Notes under the pieces: model-generated | Databases searched by the model: none | The model's input: only the letters and a program-made list of their open reading frames with translations | Told to the model about the DNA's origin: nothing | Position numbers and translations under genes: made by a program | Origin: an uncultured Flavobacteriaceae bacterium | GTDB taxonomy: Bacteria > Bacteroidota > Bacteroidia > Flavobacteriales > Flavobacteriaceae | DNA length: 64,000 bases | Direction: 5' to 3' | Assembly: GCA_947494565.1 (NCBI GenBank) | Contig: CANLVG010000004.1 | Span: forward strand, 248,001-312,000 | Part shown: positions 50,549 to 59,209 of the stretch, in pieces | Layout of the letters: every line of letters starts with the position of its first letter | How positions within the stretch are numbered: the stretch's first letter is position 1

Positions 50549-52102
50549 TTATTTGTCTAACCCGCCTTTTCTTTTTGGGCTACGTGGCGTAGGCCATGTT
50601 AGTGGTTTTCCGGTCCGTCGACTATTGCCGATCAAGGTTGCTTTTTCACGGGGAGTTCGTTCAGGGTCTTCAGAGGCCATATACGCCAAGATTGCCGTGA
50701 GAATAGCATTGTTGCGCACATCGTCAAAAACAATCTTATCATAGGTGTCAAGATTGGTGTGCCAAGTATAGTTCCAATAACTCCAACTCAGTGAACTCAA
50801 TGAGAACCCTGGAGCACCGACCGCCACGAAAGAGGCATAATCAGAACCTCCACCGCCGGGTGTACCCGGAAAGGTAGTCTCAATATGTTGGGTGATGTCC
50901 TTAGGTACGCTTTCCAACCAACGCCCCAAGAAGTCGTAGGCATGTAGAAATCCTTGTCCTGAAATATTGACCACTCTACCCGTGCCATTGTCTTGATTGA
51001 ACAATGCCTGAAGGCCGCCAACGATTTCCGGGTGATCTTCAACAAAAGCCCGTGACCCATTCAAACCTTGTTCTTCACTTCCCCAATGCCCAACAAGTAT
51101 GGTCCGTTTTGGGTTGGGATACACTTTTTTAAGAATACGTGCCGCCTCGAGCATAGTGATCGTGCCCGTACCATTATCCGTTGCTCCAGTGCCACCATCC
51201 CATGAATCAAAATGTGCAGATAGTATCACATACTCGTCGGGCAGTTCTGTACCGGGTATTGTCGCTATGGTATTAAAGGTAGGTACCTCTCCTAATTCTT
51301 TGGATTCCGCAACAATCTTTATCTGCGGATTCGCTCCATTTTCTACCATGCGATAGAGCATGCCATAGTCTTCAAGTGAGATATCTACCACTGGTATTTT
51401 ACTAGTATTTGCACTGAAAATCTTATTAGCACCAAATGCTTTCGACCAACGGGACTGTGCGATGCCTATGGCCCCTGCTTTCTCTAGAGCAGCATTGATA
51501 TTTCTACTGGTATATCCGGTATTTTTCATGTTTTGCTGCCAAGCCTCTTCTATTTTTTTTCGCTCGGATTTCATTTTTTCAAAGGAGACTTTGGTGGCGA
51601 ATTCCTCCCAGTTATAATCCGGCCTTCCGGTGGGCTGTTTCATGCTTACCAGTACTATTTTTCCTTTGACATTTGGCAACCATTTTACGAAAGCCATCGA
51701 ATCCGATACTTTTGGAAGGGTTATCAAAGCCCCTGTAATTCCCTTTTTTCCGGTACCCGGGTTCCATGCCAATTGTGTAGCATGTAGCGATGCTACCCGA
51801 GGGAAAACCATGTCTACATGGGTTATTCCACGTTCCCATCCTCGCCATGTGCCCCATTCTTGGTTTTCGGCGGAAATACCCCACTTTTTATAGGTATTCA
51901 CAGCCCAATCATGGGCGGTTTTCATTTGCGGAGTACCCACTAATCGCGGTCCGTTGAGGTCCATAAGTTCGTAGGCCAATTGCTCTAGTTGTGAGTTTTC
52001 ATTCGCTTCTTTGTGAATGGCTTCCACGATTTCTTCCTTAGTTTGGGAAAATCCGAATGCAATAAATAAAAGGAATGAGAAAGGGAGTAGTCTTTTTTTC
52101 AT
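50549..52102 (-). CDS. Secreted M28 family metallopeptidase
   Basis: A 517-residue exported zinc peptidase. The signal peptide is MKKRLLPFSFLLFIAFGFSQ (cleavage at FSQ). A PA-type insert spans about 115-235 (GALITLPKVSDSMAFVKWLP). The catalytic domain has AHFDSWDGGTGATDNGTGTI with His and Asp as ligands, GHWGSEEQGLNGSRAFVEDH with the catalytic Glu, FNQDNGTGRVVNISG with Asp, and NYTWHTNLDTYDKIVFDDVR with His. The C-terminus is basic (RTGKPLTWPTPRSPKRKGG). It is like the carboxypeptidase Q/plasma glutamate carboxypeptidase group. It lies in a run of exported hydrolases on this strand, 82 bp after the amidohydrolase gene region begins, and probably digests peptides in the periplasm. Confidence 0.9.
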   Translation of the reverse strand: MKKRLLPFSFLLFIAFGFSQTKEEIVEAIHKEANENSQLEQLAYELMDLNGPRLVGTPQMKTAHDWAVNTYKKWGISAENQEWGTWRGWERGITHVDMVFPRVASLHATQLAWNPGTGKKGITGALITLPKVSDSMAFVKWLPNVKGKIVLVSMKQPTGRPDYNWEEFATKVSFEKMKSERKKIEEAWQQNMKNTGYTSRNINAALEKAGAIGIAQSRWSKAFGANKIFSANTSKIPVVDISLEDYGMLYRMVENGANPQIKIVAESKELGEVPTFNTIATIPGTELPDEYVILSAHFDSWDGGTGATDNGTGTITMLEAARILKKVYPNPKRTILVGHWGSEEQGLNGSRAFVEDHPEIVGGLQALFNQDNGTGRVVNISGQGFLHAYDFLGRWLESVPKDITQHIETTFPGTPGGGGSDYASFVAVGAPGFSLSSLSWSYWNYTWHTNLDTYDKIVFDDVRNNAILTAILAYMASEDPERTPREKATLIGNSRRTGKPLTWPTPRSPKRKGGLDK

Positions 52103-52184
52103 ATTTAAGTTTCTTAGGTTAAAAGGGGTAACTAATATACTGATAAAGGAGGAGGTATTTTGTAACGGGAATGCGACTTCGATT

Positions 52185-53648
52185 TTATTTCAAAGGGTTT
52201 TTGGCTCGTTTGAGAATTTCCCTCAATTGACTTTTGTCAAAGTACGTTCCATTTTTAATGACGGCTCTGATGCTTTTGGTATGGGCAATATTTTCAATGG
52301 GGTTTGCATCAAGTAAGACCAAATCTGCCCACATTCCTTCTTGAACCAGGCCCAGCTCATCTTCCATATTAAAATATTTTGCAGGATTTATGGTTGCGGT
52401 TTTTAACGCCTCTAGGGGGGTGAGGCCTGCTTGAACTAAAACAGCCAACTCTTCATGCAAACTTTCGCCAGGTGTCAAAAGCGCAATGGGGCAGTCGGTA
52501 CCGGCCATAATTTCAATCTTCGTTTGGTGTATCTTTTTGACCATATTTAAAGACCAATCGGAATAGGATACTCGAAATGGAGTAACGGGCATCTCTTTTA
52601 AGGATGCGACACTTTTGCTCCATTGTTGTGCTATGGTTTCCGGTAAAAATGCAATGCTCTCTTGCCATGATCGACGTTCGAAATGGCGGTTGGTGAGAAA
52701 AGTGTTCAAAGCCAAGGTCGGAATTTGCCAAGTTTCGTTTTTGGCCAGCACTGCCAAAACCTTATTTGCTTTAGTTTCATCGTAGTTCTTTACCGCTGTT
52801 TCCCTTTGTAATTCGTGAATTTTACTTCTCAGAATACCTCCTGCGCTATCTTTTTGGGCGATTAGCAATTGTTGTCTTTGTTGTAATAATTCATCTGCAT
52901 TGGAGGCACATGACAATTCTAAATTTCGCATGTGCTCCATGCTGCTGAGCCCTGCGTTTGAGGCACCGATTACATCCATACTCAAAGGCACGTGTCCGGT
53001 TACTTTGAGTCCTTTTTGCTTCGCCATTTTGGCAATTATGGTGAACTGTTCAGGGGTTAGCATTTCGTACGCTTTCAATAAATCGACCTCTAAACTATCT
53101 AATTCGTTCACCTTTTTGACTGCTGCTTCAACTGTGGGTAAACCAACGGATAACGGAGGGCGTTGCGGTGTGCTTCCATCATAGACATTCGGCATTCCAT
53201 CAAGCAATGGGCCCACTATCATTACCCTAGGAGCAGCATTTGGATTTGCTGCTGCTTTATCTTTCCACATTTTGACAAAATCTATTTCGCCACCTGTATC
53301 CCTAACACTGGTAATACCGTACCCTAAAAACAAATCAAACATGCTCGGCGCCAAGTTTTCCATATAGGCAAAATGTACATGGGCGTCCCATAGACCGGGC
53401 ATTATATATTTTCCTGTACCATCAATGATCTGGTTTTCTGGAGATAGCTTCAAATTGGAAGAGGGGGTAACTCTAAGAATTTTCTCCCCTTGTATGATTA
53501 TGGTCTGATTTTCGGTTAACCCGTCTTCAGGATGAATCACCGAAACGTGTTCAATACAGATGGCATCTGGAAAAGTTTCACCACCGGGTTGACAAGAAAC
53601 CATGCTTATGAGAAGAGTGAGGGATAGAAATCTGAGACCGTATTTCAT
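52185..53648 (-). CDS. Exported amidohydrolase family lipoprotein
   Basis: A 487-residue metal-dependent hydrolase. The signal has a lipobox SMVSC (LTLLISMVSCQPGGETF), so it is membrane-anchored in the periplasm. Metal-binding motifs of the amidohydrolase superfamily are GLWDAHVHFAYMENLAPSMF (HxH), LKVTGHVPLSMDV (His), GLSSMEHMRNLEL (His) and IEIMAGTDCPIALLTPGESL (Asp). The small beta-sandwich ends flank the barrel (GTGKYIMPG and VLLDANPIENIAHTK). It resembles imidazolonepropionase/prolidase-like members such as those that cut dipeptides. It is followed after 82 bp by the M28 gene and lies four bases after the M20-type gene. A shared role in amide or peptide use is inferred. Confidence 0.87.
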   Translation of the reverse strand: MKYGLRFLSLTLLISMVSCQPGGETFPDAICIEHVSVIHPEDGLTENQTIIIQGEKILRVTPSSNLKLSPENQIIDGTGKYIMPGLWDAHVHFAYMENLAPSMFDLFLGYGITSVRDTGGEIDFVKMWKDKAAANPNAAPRVMIVGPLLDGMPNVYDGSTPQRPPLSVGLPTVEAAVKKVNELDSLEVDLLKAYEMLTPEQFTIIAKMAKQKGLKVTGHVPLSMDVIGASNAGLSSMEHMRNLELSCASNADELLQQRQQLLIAQKDSAGGILRSKIHELQRETAVKNYDETKANKVLAVLAKNETWQIPTLALNTFLTNRHFERRSWQESIAFLPETIAQQWSKSVASLKEMPVTPFRVSYSDWSLNMVKKIHQTKIEIMAGTDCPIALLTPGESLHEELAVLVQAGLTPLEALKTATINPAKYFNMEDELGLVQEGMWADLVLLDANPIENIAHTKSIRAVIKNGTYFDKSQLREILKRAKNPLK

Positions 53649-53652
53649 GAGC

Positions 53653-54963
53653 TCATTTGAGTTTTTTGTCCAGTGCTAAAATGGTATGCAACAATACGTT
53701 GGCGCCATTGGCCATATCTTCAGCAGAAGTGAATTCTTTGGGAGAATGGCTAATACCTCCTCTACTCGGGACAAAAATCATTCCTGTCGGCGCGATCAAG
53801 GCCATATCTTGAGCATCGTGGCCCGCTCCACTGGGCATTCTCTTTGTAGAAAGCCCTAAGTTTTCAGCAGCCGTGGCGATTTCATCTTGAATGGCCGCGG
53901 TCATTATGGCGGGATCGGCAGTAGTGTCCAACGGACGGAATTCAATTTGCACGTTTGACGACCGGGCGATCGCTTCCCCTCTTTTTTTGATAGCGTCGAA
54001 AACTTGAGTGATTACCTCAGATGAAAGATCACGAATCTCCAAACTGGTGATGACCTTGCCAGGAATGACATTAGGGGCGCCGGGTTCGGCCTTGATTTGA
54101 CCAACGGTCGATACCTGGGCTCCTTCGAAACCAGTGACAGTCTCGTTTACGGCCACAATGAATTTAGCGGCCGCTAAAAGGGCATCTTGTCTTGCGTTCA
54201 TTGGGGTGGTACCGGCATGGTTGGAAAAACCGGTAAATTCTACCTCCCACCATTTGAGCCCTACAATACCCTCGACGATCCCGATCTGTAGGCGCTCTTT
54301 TTCCAAGGTGCCCCCTTGTTCAATATGCAATTCAAGAAAAGCGGCGATGTCATCCTTCTGGCGGGCTACCTCTGCAATTCGGGTAGTATCTCCACCGAGT
54401 CTCATGATTCCTTCGCCCATGGAATAACCGGTCGAATTCATCACGTTAAGTGCATCTTTGCCAAGATGGCCCGCTATCGCGCGACTACCCATAACCCCAC
54501 CTTCTTCATTGGAAAATATAATGATCTCCAAGGGGTGCTTGGTGGTTACATTGTTTTCATGAAGTACTTCCAAAACCTCCAAAGAGGCCATAGAACCTAC
54601 ACAGCCATCGTAATTACCTCCATTGGGCACTCGGTCAATATGTGAACCAAAAGAAATAGGTTTTAGACCTGCTTTTTTCCCCTTTTTTCGCCCTATGATA
54701 TTTCCAGCAAAGTCTATATGAACCGATAGGCCCCATGCTTCGAGTTGCCGAACCAACCATTGTTGTGCCTCTACATCCGCGTCGCTGAAGGCTACGCGTT
54801 CGGTTTCCCCATTTTCTTGGAGCCCGAATTTGGCAAGGTCGAAGATTCTTTTTTCAAGGCGGTCTTGGTCGACCTGCAATTTCTGGCGCTGCCCTTGAAC
54901 TAGGGAACAGGCAAAGAACAGGCAAATGATGGAAAGTACAGGTCTGAAATAGTTATTTTTCAT
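53653..54963 (-). CDS. M20 family Zn-dependent amidase (hydantoinase/carbamoylase type)
   Basis: A 436-residue exported enzyme of the hydantoinase/carbamoylase (allantoate amidohydrolase-like) group. The start is ATG 54963, and an in-frame TTG at 54978 adds five residues. The signal is NNYFRPVLSIICLFFACSLV with cleavage near VQG. Dinuclear zinc ligands are visible: FGSHIDRVPNGGNYDGCVGS (His, Asp), SNEEGGVMGSRAIAG (Glu-Glu), LELHIEQGGTLEKE (His) and a late PSRGGISHSPKEF (His). SGAGHDAQDMALIAP is the usual conserved loop. Relatives hydrolyse N-carbamoyl amino acids, allantoate or similar amides. Most are cytoplasmic, and export here is unusual. It overlaps the alpha/beta hydrolase gene by 11 bp and precedes the amidohydrolase by four. 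Confidence 0.88.
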   Translation of the reverse strand: MKNNYFRPVLSIICLFFACSLVQGQRQKLQVDQDRLEKRIFDLAKFGLQENGETERVAFSDADVEAQQWLVRQLEAWGLSVHIDFAGNIIGRKKGKKAGLKPISFGSHIDRVPNGGNYDGCVGSMASLEVLEVLHENNVTTKHPLEIIIFSNEEGGVMGSRAIAGHLGKDALNVMNSTGYSMGEGIMRLGGDTTRIAEVARQKDDIAAFLELHIEQGGTLEKERLQIGIVEGIVGLKWWEVEFTGFSNHAGTTPMNARQDALLAAAKFIVAVNETVTGFEGAQVSTVGQIKAEPGAPNVIPGKVITSLEIRDLSSEVITQVFDAIKKRGEAIARSSNVQIEFRPLDTTADPAIMTAAIQDEIATAAENLGLSTKRMPSGAGHDAQDMALIAPTGMIFVPSRGGISHSPKEFTSAEDMANGANVLLHTILALDKKLK

Positions 54964-55735
54964 GAGGTGAGTTTTCAAGTATAAAGTCTACGATGGGTTT
55001 TGGGTCTTTTAGGCTATGCGGGTGATGACCGACTCCCTTTTTTGAGATGATTTGGATCGTACCTCCAGCGGCCTCGAACAGGTCTTTCAGTTTTCCTGTA
55101 TTTTCTTCATAGGGAACGACTTGATCCGAATCTCCATAAACATGTAAAACGGGAATGTTGGCCTCGGCTACTTTTGTGCTTGTGTACAACGGAATACCCT
55201 TAAATGTCAGTACGCTTTTGTCGTCAAGCCCATAGGCATCCAAACAGGTTTTCCAGGCTTCCATACTTCCCTTGCTAGTGTATAGTCCTCCGGGCCAGCT
55301 CTTTATGTCGCAAACAGGGGCATCCGCATAGATACAGGCAACTTTATCTGTATTTTGAGCAGCCCAGTTGTAGACAATAAGTCCGCCGCGACTCATCCCC
55401 TCTAGTACGACCTTCTTTTTTAAGGTGTATTTGTCCCGACAGTACGTATAAAAATCATTCCAAAGTTGTACTGCTTCTTGGTTGCCGAACAGGTCGGCCA
55501 CATCAATGTACACTAAATGAAAACCTTTGTCGAGTAGGGCCTTATCGGTCTGGGGTTCGTGGCCCCAAAATCGCGCTCTCCATATCCATTCCCCATTCGG
55601 TTCCCTATTCGGGAAAACCACTTTTGCCGGTTTCTCTTGAAAAAGAAATTCATCGATTCGGTATTCGGTAAATAACGTGTCCCTACGTTGGCCATACGAT
55701 GCCATACTCATTGTTATCCATACGATAAGTACCAT
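54953..55735 (-). CDS. Exported alpha/beta hydrolase
   Basis: A 260-residue hydrolase. The start ATG 55735 gives MVLIVWITMSMASYGQ as signal peptide and has an AGGA site close upstream. An ATG at 55828 is possible but would add 31 residues that hide the signal. The nucleophile elbow is GMSRGGLIVYNWA (GxSxG, near residue 121). Later parts are YADAPVCDIKSWPGG, VLHVYGDSDQVVPYEENTGK (acid Asp) and KKGVGHHPHSLKDPKP (His). These three give a complete Ser-Asp-His set. It is close to prolyl oligopeptidase-like S9/acetylxylan esterase relatives in Bacteroidota. It is the first gene of a four-gene run of exported hydrolases on this strand. Confidence 0.82.
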   Translation of the reverse strand: MVLIVWITMSMASYGQRRDTLFTEYRIDEFLFQEKPAKVVFPNREPNGEWIWRARFWGHEPQTDKALLDKGFHLVYIDVADLFGNQEAVQLWNDFYTYCRDKYTLKKKVVLEGMSRGGLIVYNWAAQNTDKVACIYADAPVCDIKSWPGGLYTSKGSMEAWKTCLDAYGLDDKSVLTFKGIPLYTSTKVAEANIPVLHVYGDSDQVVPYEENTGKLKDLFEAAGGTIQIISKKGVGHHPHSLKDPKPIVDFILENSPHEK

Positions 55736-55877
55736 AGTCCTAAGGGATCGAGTAATTTTTGGCACTCCATCACGAAATAAATACGAATGGATTTTTACAC
55801 CACCCTTTGGAACGGACCGAATATTCATGGCCTAAAAATAGGCATTTAATGGGATTCCATTTTTATAGGGGCTATAC

Positions 55878-56999
55878 CTAGGTTTTGGGCTTTAAACCGA
55901 AGAAAGGATGCAATACCCGTATCCGAAGTATAACGAAATCATAGAGCAACCAACTGAGCAGAAAAGTTCCTAAGGTCATTACGGTAAACTTGGGGGCCAG
56001 CCCCCAATTTAAATCCATTAGCGCATACCCGAGCCCGACTGTAATGGTTTGATGTAGTATATAGAAAGGATATACCGCCCTATTGCAGTAAGCAATACTA
56101 TGACTCGACTGATTGAGATATTTTGCAGCGTAACCTAAGAGCACCAGAATCCATGACCATAGATTAGTGACCTTCAACAACGCTTCGGTAAAGTGTACCA
56201 CATAGCCATCCTCCAACTGCCAAATCAAGACTAGGGCAGAGAAGGCAATGGTACCGACAACCAACGCCTTTTTTCTTATGTTCTCTAGGCTTTTCCAAAA
56301 TACTTCCCCAGCCAAGAGGAGCACAAAACCATAGAAAAAGAGAATCATACTAAAGATAAAGTTAAACCAGTCGTCTATCAAGGCATGCGTCACCGGAAAG
56401 AAGGGTTCGATGAACGCCTCTGTCATATAAAGCGGAATAACAAATGCATATAAAGCCCAAGGTTTTTGAAGAAGTCGGGTAATTTTTGTTTTAAAAGTAG
56501 AGGGTTTGTTCTTCAACCTATGGAAAATAGGGGAGAGTAAAACCGAGAAACAGAGCAAATAAGGTAAAAACCACAGGTGATGCCAACTGAGGTTTCCTTC
56601 TGGATAGACCCCAATAAATGCCTCTTTTGGGAAAAAGTCAAAATATGAACCTGTAAACTGCCCATTGGCCAAGCGTTCAAAATACACTTGGGGCGGTACA
56701 ATGATCAACATGCCAAATGCCAACGGAACCCATAATCGCTTGATTCGCTCCATATTGAATTGCCATAACGAACGACGTGATAGGGCATAATAGGTGCCCA
56801 TACCGGATATCAAAAAAAGTATCGGCAATCGCCATTGGTTCAAAAAGAGCATGGGCCAACGTAACCATTCATAGGTGATGTTGTTTTTAACGTGCCATCC
56901 CCAAGGAACGAAAAACATACCGACATGGTAAAAAATGAGCAAGGCAAAAACAATAACCCGTAACCAATCTAAATCGTAACGCCTGATGGCTGTCTTCAT
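55878..56999 (-). CDS. Acyltransferase family 3 membrane protein
   Basis: A 373-residue integral membrane acyltransferase (acyltransferase 3/OafA-like). The N-terminus RRYDLDWLRVIVFALLIFYH holds the conserved Arg-Leu and His near residue 21, and about ten hydrophobic helices follow (WPMLFLNQWRLPILFLISGM, FYGFVLLLAGEVFW, LWSWILVLLGYAAKYL, PFYILHQTITVGLGYALM). The family transfers acetyl or other acyl groups to sugars of surface polysaccharide or to lipids. No extra cytoplasmic domain is present. It is divergent in function from its neighbour, an AraC-type regulator 98 bp away that is read in the same direction and may be upstream in one transcript. The acceptor is unknown. Confidence 0.88.
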   Translation of the reverse strand: MKTAIRRYDLDWLRVIVFALLIFYHVGMFFVPWGWHVKNNITYEWLRWPMLFLNQWRLPILFLISGMGTYYALSRRSLWQFNMERIKRLWVPLAFGMLIIVPPQVYFERLANGQFTGSYFDFFPKEAFIGVYPEGNLSWHHLWFLPYLLCFSVLLSPIFHRLKNKPSTFKTKITRLLQKPWALYAFVIPLYMTEAFIEPFFPVTHALIDDWFNFIFSMILFFYGFVLLLAGEVFWKSLENIRKKALVVGTIAFSALVLIWQLEDGYVVHFTEALLKVTNLWSWILVLLGYAAKYLNQSSHSIAYCNRAVYPFYILHQTITVGLGYALMDLNWGLAPKFTVMTLGTFLLSWLLYDFVILRIRVLHPFFGLKPKT

Positions 57000-57097
57000 G
57001 ATGAGAAAATTTTAAGTTGCTCAAAATTGCCCCATCACCATTAAAATCCATCATTTTTTCTAGCCGTCTTTGTTCAGAATTACAATTGTGAACGTAT

Positions 57098-58306
57098 TTA
57101 AAGGTCCTTATTCTGATTCACGTACTGTTTTGGAGATTGTTCCGTATGTTTTTTAAATGCGCTGTAGAATGCGGTTTTTGATTTGAAGCCTACTGAATTG
57201 CCGATAGCCTCAATGGTCAAGTGAACAAATTTCGGATTCAGTAAGCGCTCTTTAGCACAATTCACCCTGAAAGAGTTGATATATTCATTGAAGTTCATGC
57301 CCGCTTCAACATTGATGACCTTGGAGACATGGTTTGTTGTGGTTTGTAATGATTGGGCCAATTTTTGCAATGACGCGTCTTGAGAAAGAAAAAAAGAATG
57401 TTCTTGAATGTATTTATCAACGATGGAGAGGCTGAGTTTGGTTTGTTGATGACCCAGGGTTTCATATTTGTCGGCAATCCATGAGTTTTCAAAAAAGCGG
57501 GATTCCGAGAGCATGACAAAACTTGTGGCAAAGGCTACCATCGTATTAAAGATACCGATATAGTGGTCTCCGGCATCATCATCGTGATTCAAGAAAACTA
57601 GAAAAACCAATACTAAGGCCGTAATCATTAGAAAGACCACATTTCTACTAAAGCGATATTTATTGGTCAAGTTTTTTTTTGAAGGTAATGGGGTAGTTCT
57701 TTTTCTTGAAAGGATCATGCGTATGGAAAGAAAGGCATAACATAGAAAGCTGGCCAAAACCAACCATCGAAATTCATCTTTGACCCAATGATATTCATAG
57801 GTAATGTGCGTCGGTACTACAGCCTCTTTGAGGTTCGCATGATAGGCGCCCAGATAGGCATTGTACTTTACGGACAAAGGATGGAGGTAGTATTTGATTT
57901 GCGTGAAGGCATAAATCAAGGCCGGCACAAAATGGATCCAATGTTTTTTGACAAGCAACGGCTTTCGCTCTAGCAATTGATATAGAAAAAGGTAAATCAA
58001 GGGAAAAAGTAATAGCACGAGGGGTTCGGTCGAATCATTCAAATGGAGTACATGTTTCATTAATCCCGTATAACATAGATGATTGTCTAAGATGACCACG
58101 GACTGTAGTAAGAGTAGCCAGGCGAACGTTTTCAAGGCCTTGTTTTTACTCCCGCCCCTTAATAGGATGACCAATCCGAGAAAAACCCCCTGAGCAATAC
58201 CCAAAAGAACGATTCGCGATATGTTATCAAATCGAAGCGGAATCTGATCGATTAAGGGCTGTAATTCTTGCATGCTGCTTTGCTGGTTTTTGCGGTTCCG
58301 AGACAT
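57098..58306 (-). CDS. Membrane-anchored AraC family transcriptional regulator
   Basis: A protein of about 402 residues. It has an N-terminal membrane part with seven or so helices at about 25-250 (ISRIVLLGIAQGVFLGLVIL, FAWLLLLQSVVILDNHL, PLVLLLFPLIYLFLYQLLER, NVVFLMITALVLVFLVFLNH) and a C-terminal AraC DNA-binding domain at about 300-395 (LQKLAQSLQTTTNHVSKVIN and FVHLTIEAIGNSVGFKSKTA). The membrane part probably senses a signal and the HTH domain acts at the DNA. The ATG at 58306 is taken as the start. A GTG at 58327 and an ATG at 58273 are alternatives. The acyltransferase gene downstream in the same direction may be its target. Confidence 0.85.
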   Translation of the reverse strand: MSRNRKNQQSSMQELQPLIDQIPLRFDNISRIVLLGIAQGVFLGLVILLRGGSKNKALKTFAWLLLLQSVVILDNHLCYTGLMKHVLHLNDSTEPLVLLLFPLIYLFLYQLLERKPLLVKKHWIHFVPALIYAFTQIKYYLHPLSVKYNAYLGAYHANLKEAVVPTHITYEYHWVKDEFRWLVLASFLCYAFLSIRMILSRKRTTPLPSKKNLTNKYRFSRNVVFLMITALVLVFLVFLNHDDDAGDHYIGIFNTMVAFATSFVMLSESRFFENSWIADKYETLGHQQTKLSLSIVDKYIQEHSFFLSQDASLQKLAQSLQTTTNHVSKVINVEAGMNFNEYINSFRVNCAKERLLNPKFVHLTIEAIGNSVGFKSKTAFYSAFKKHTEQSPKQYVNQNKDL

Positions 58307-58477
58307 CTGATCTCGGAAAGTTGGCACTATGACCTTTAGATGATTGCAAGATCTATTTGGCCAAAGATGCTGTTTCGTCTAAAGATATTTCAATTTACAA
58401 GACCTCGCAAAAGCTGATAAATGTCATATGAATACGGTGGTAACTCTTTTATATTTAAGTAATTAAAACCTAAAGCC

Positions 58478-59200
58478 ATGCAAGTAAAGAAAAACCCAAA
58501 AGCGGATTTGAATCGAAGTAGCGGCCTTTTTTTTCAAATAGGCCTTACCCTTGTTCTCTTTGTTACGTGGAGAGCTTTGGAGTATAAATCGTATCAAATG
58601 GATGACGAAATTGTGCAAATGATCAGTGTTCAGGATGATTTGAAGGAACAGGTGCCTATTACCGAGACCATCAAGACGCCGCCACCACCGCCACCGCCTT
58701 CCGCTCCGGAAGTCATTGAAATTGTGGAAGACGAGGCCGAAATTCAAGAGACGATTATAGAGAGTTCAGAGATCAACCAAGAAACGGTCATCGAAACGGC
58801 AATTGCCGTTGATGATGTAGAGGTGGGCGAAGAGGAGGAAGAGGTTTCGGTGCCCTTTGCGGTAATCGAGAATGTACCGGTCTATCCGGGTTGTGAGAAC
58901 CTGGCTTCAAATACCGAAAAGAGAACGTGCTTTCAGCAAAAAATGCAGGAGCACATCAAAAAGAATTTTAAATATCCAGCTACGGCCATGGAATTGGGTA
59001 TTCAGGGAAGGGTACACGTGCAGTTTAAAATCGATAATAAGGGGTATATCACCAACATTAGAATGAGAGGCCCGGACACGGCCTTGGAGCAGGAGGCTTC
59101 CCGGATTATTGCGGCACTACCTCAGATGATTCCGGGCAGACAACGTGGTAGAAACGTGGCGGTACCTTACAGCATACCTATAAATTTTAAGTTGCAATAG
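58478..59200 (+). CDS. TonB family energy-transducing protein
   Basis: A 240-residue TonB protein. A single membrane helix near residues 20-36 (GLFFQIGLTLVLFVTW) anchors it in the inner membrane. A Pro-rich stretch (KTPPPPPPPSAPEV at about 67-80) and acidic repeats (EIVEDEAEIQETIIESSEIN) form the periplasm-spanning region. The C-terminal TonB domain at about 150-240 ends with VPYSIPINFKLQ and contains HIKKNFKYPATAMELGIQGR and VHVQFKIDNKGYITNIRMRG. It links the proton motive force to outer-membrane receptors, possibly including the SusC protein at 7504-10533, but no ExbB/D pair is encoded here. TATATTTA before the ATG is a one-mismatch -7 element. It is convergent with the metallophosphoesterase gene. 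Confidence 0.9.
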   Translation: MQVKKNPKADLNRSSGLFFQIGLTLVLFVTWRALEYKSYQMDDEIVQMISVQDDLKEQVPITETIKTPPPPPPPSAPEVIEIVEDEAEIQETIIESSEINQETVIETAIAVDDVEVGEEEEEVSVPFAVIENVPVYPGCENLASNTEKRTCFQQKMQEHIKKNFKYPATAMELGIQGRVHVQFKIDNKGYITNIRMRGPDTALEQEASRIIAALPQMIPGRQRGRNVAVPYSIPINFKLQ

Positions 59201-59209
59201 ACCATGTAA

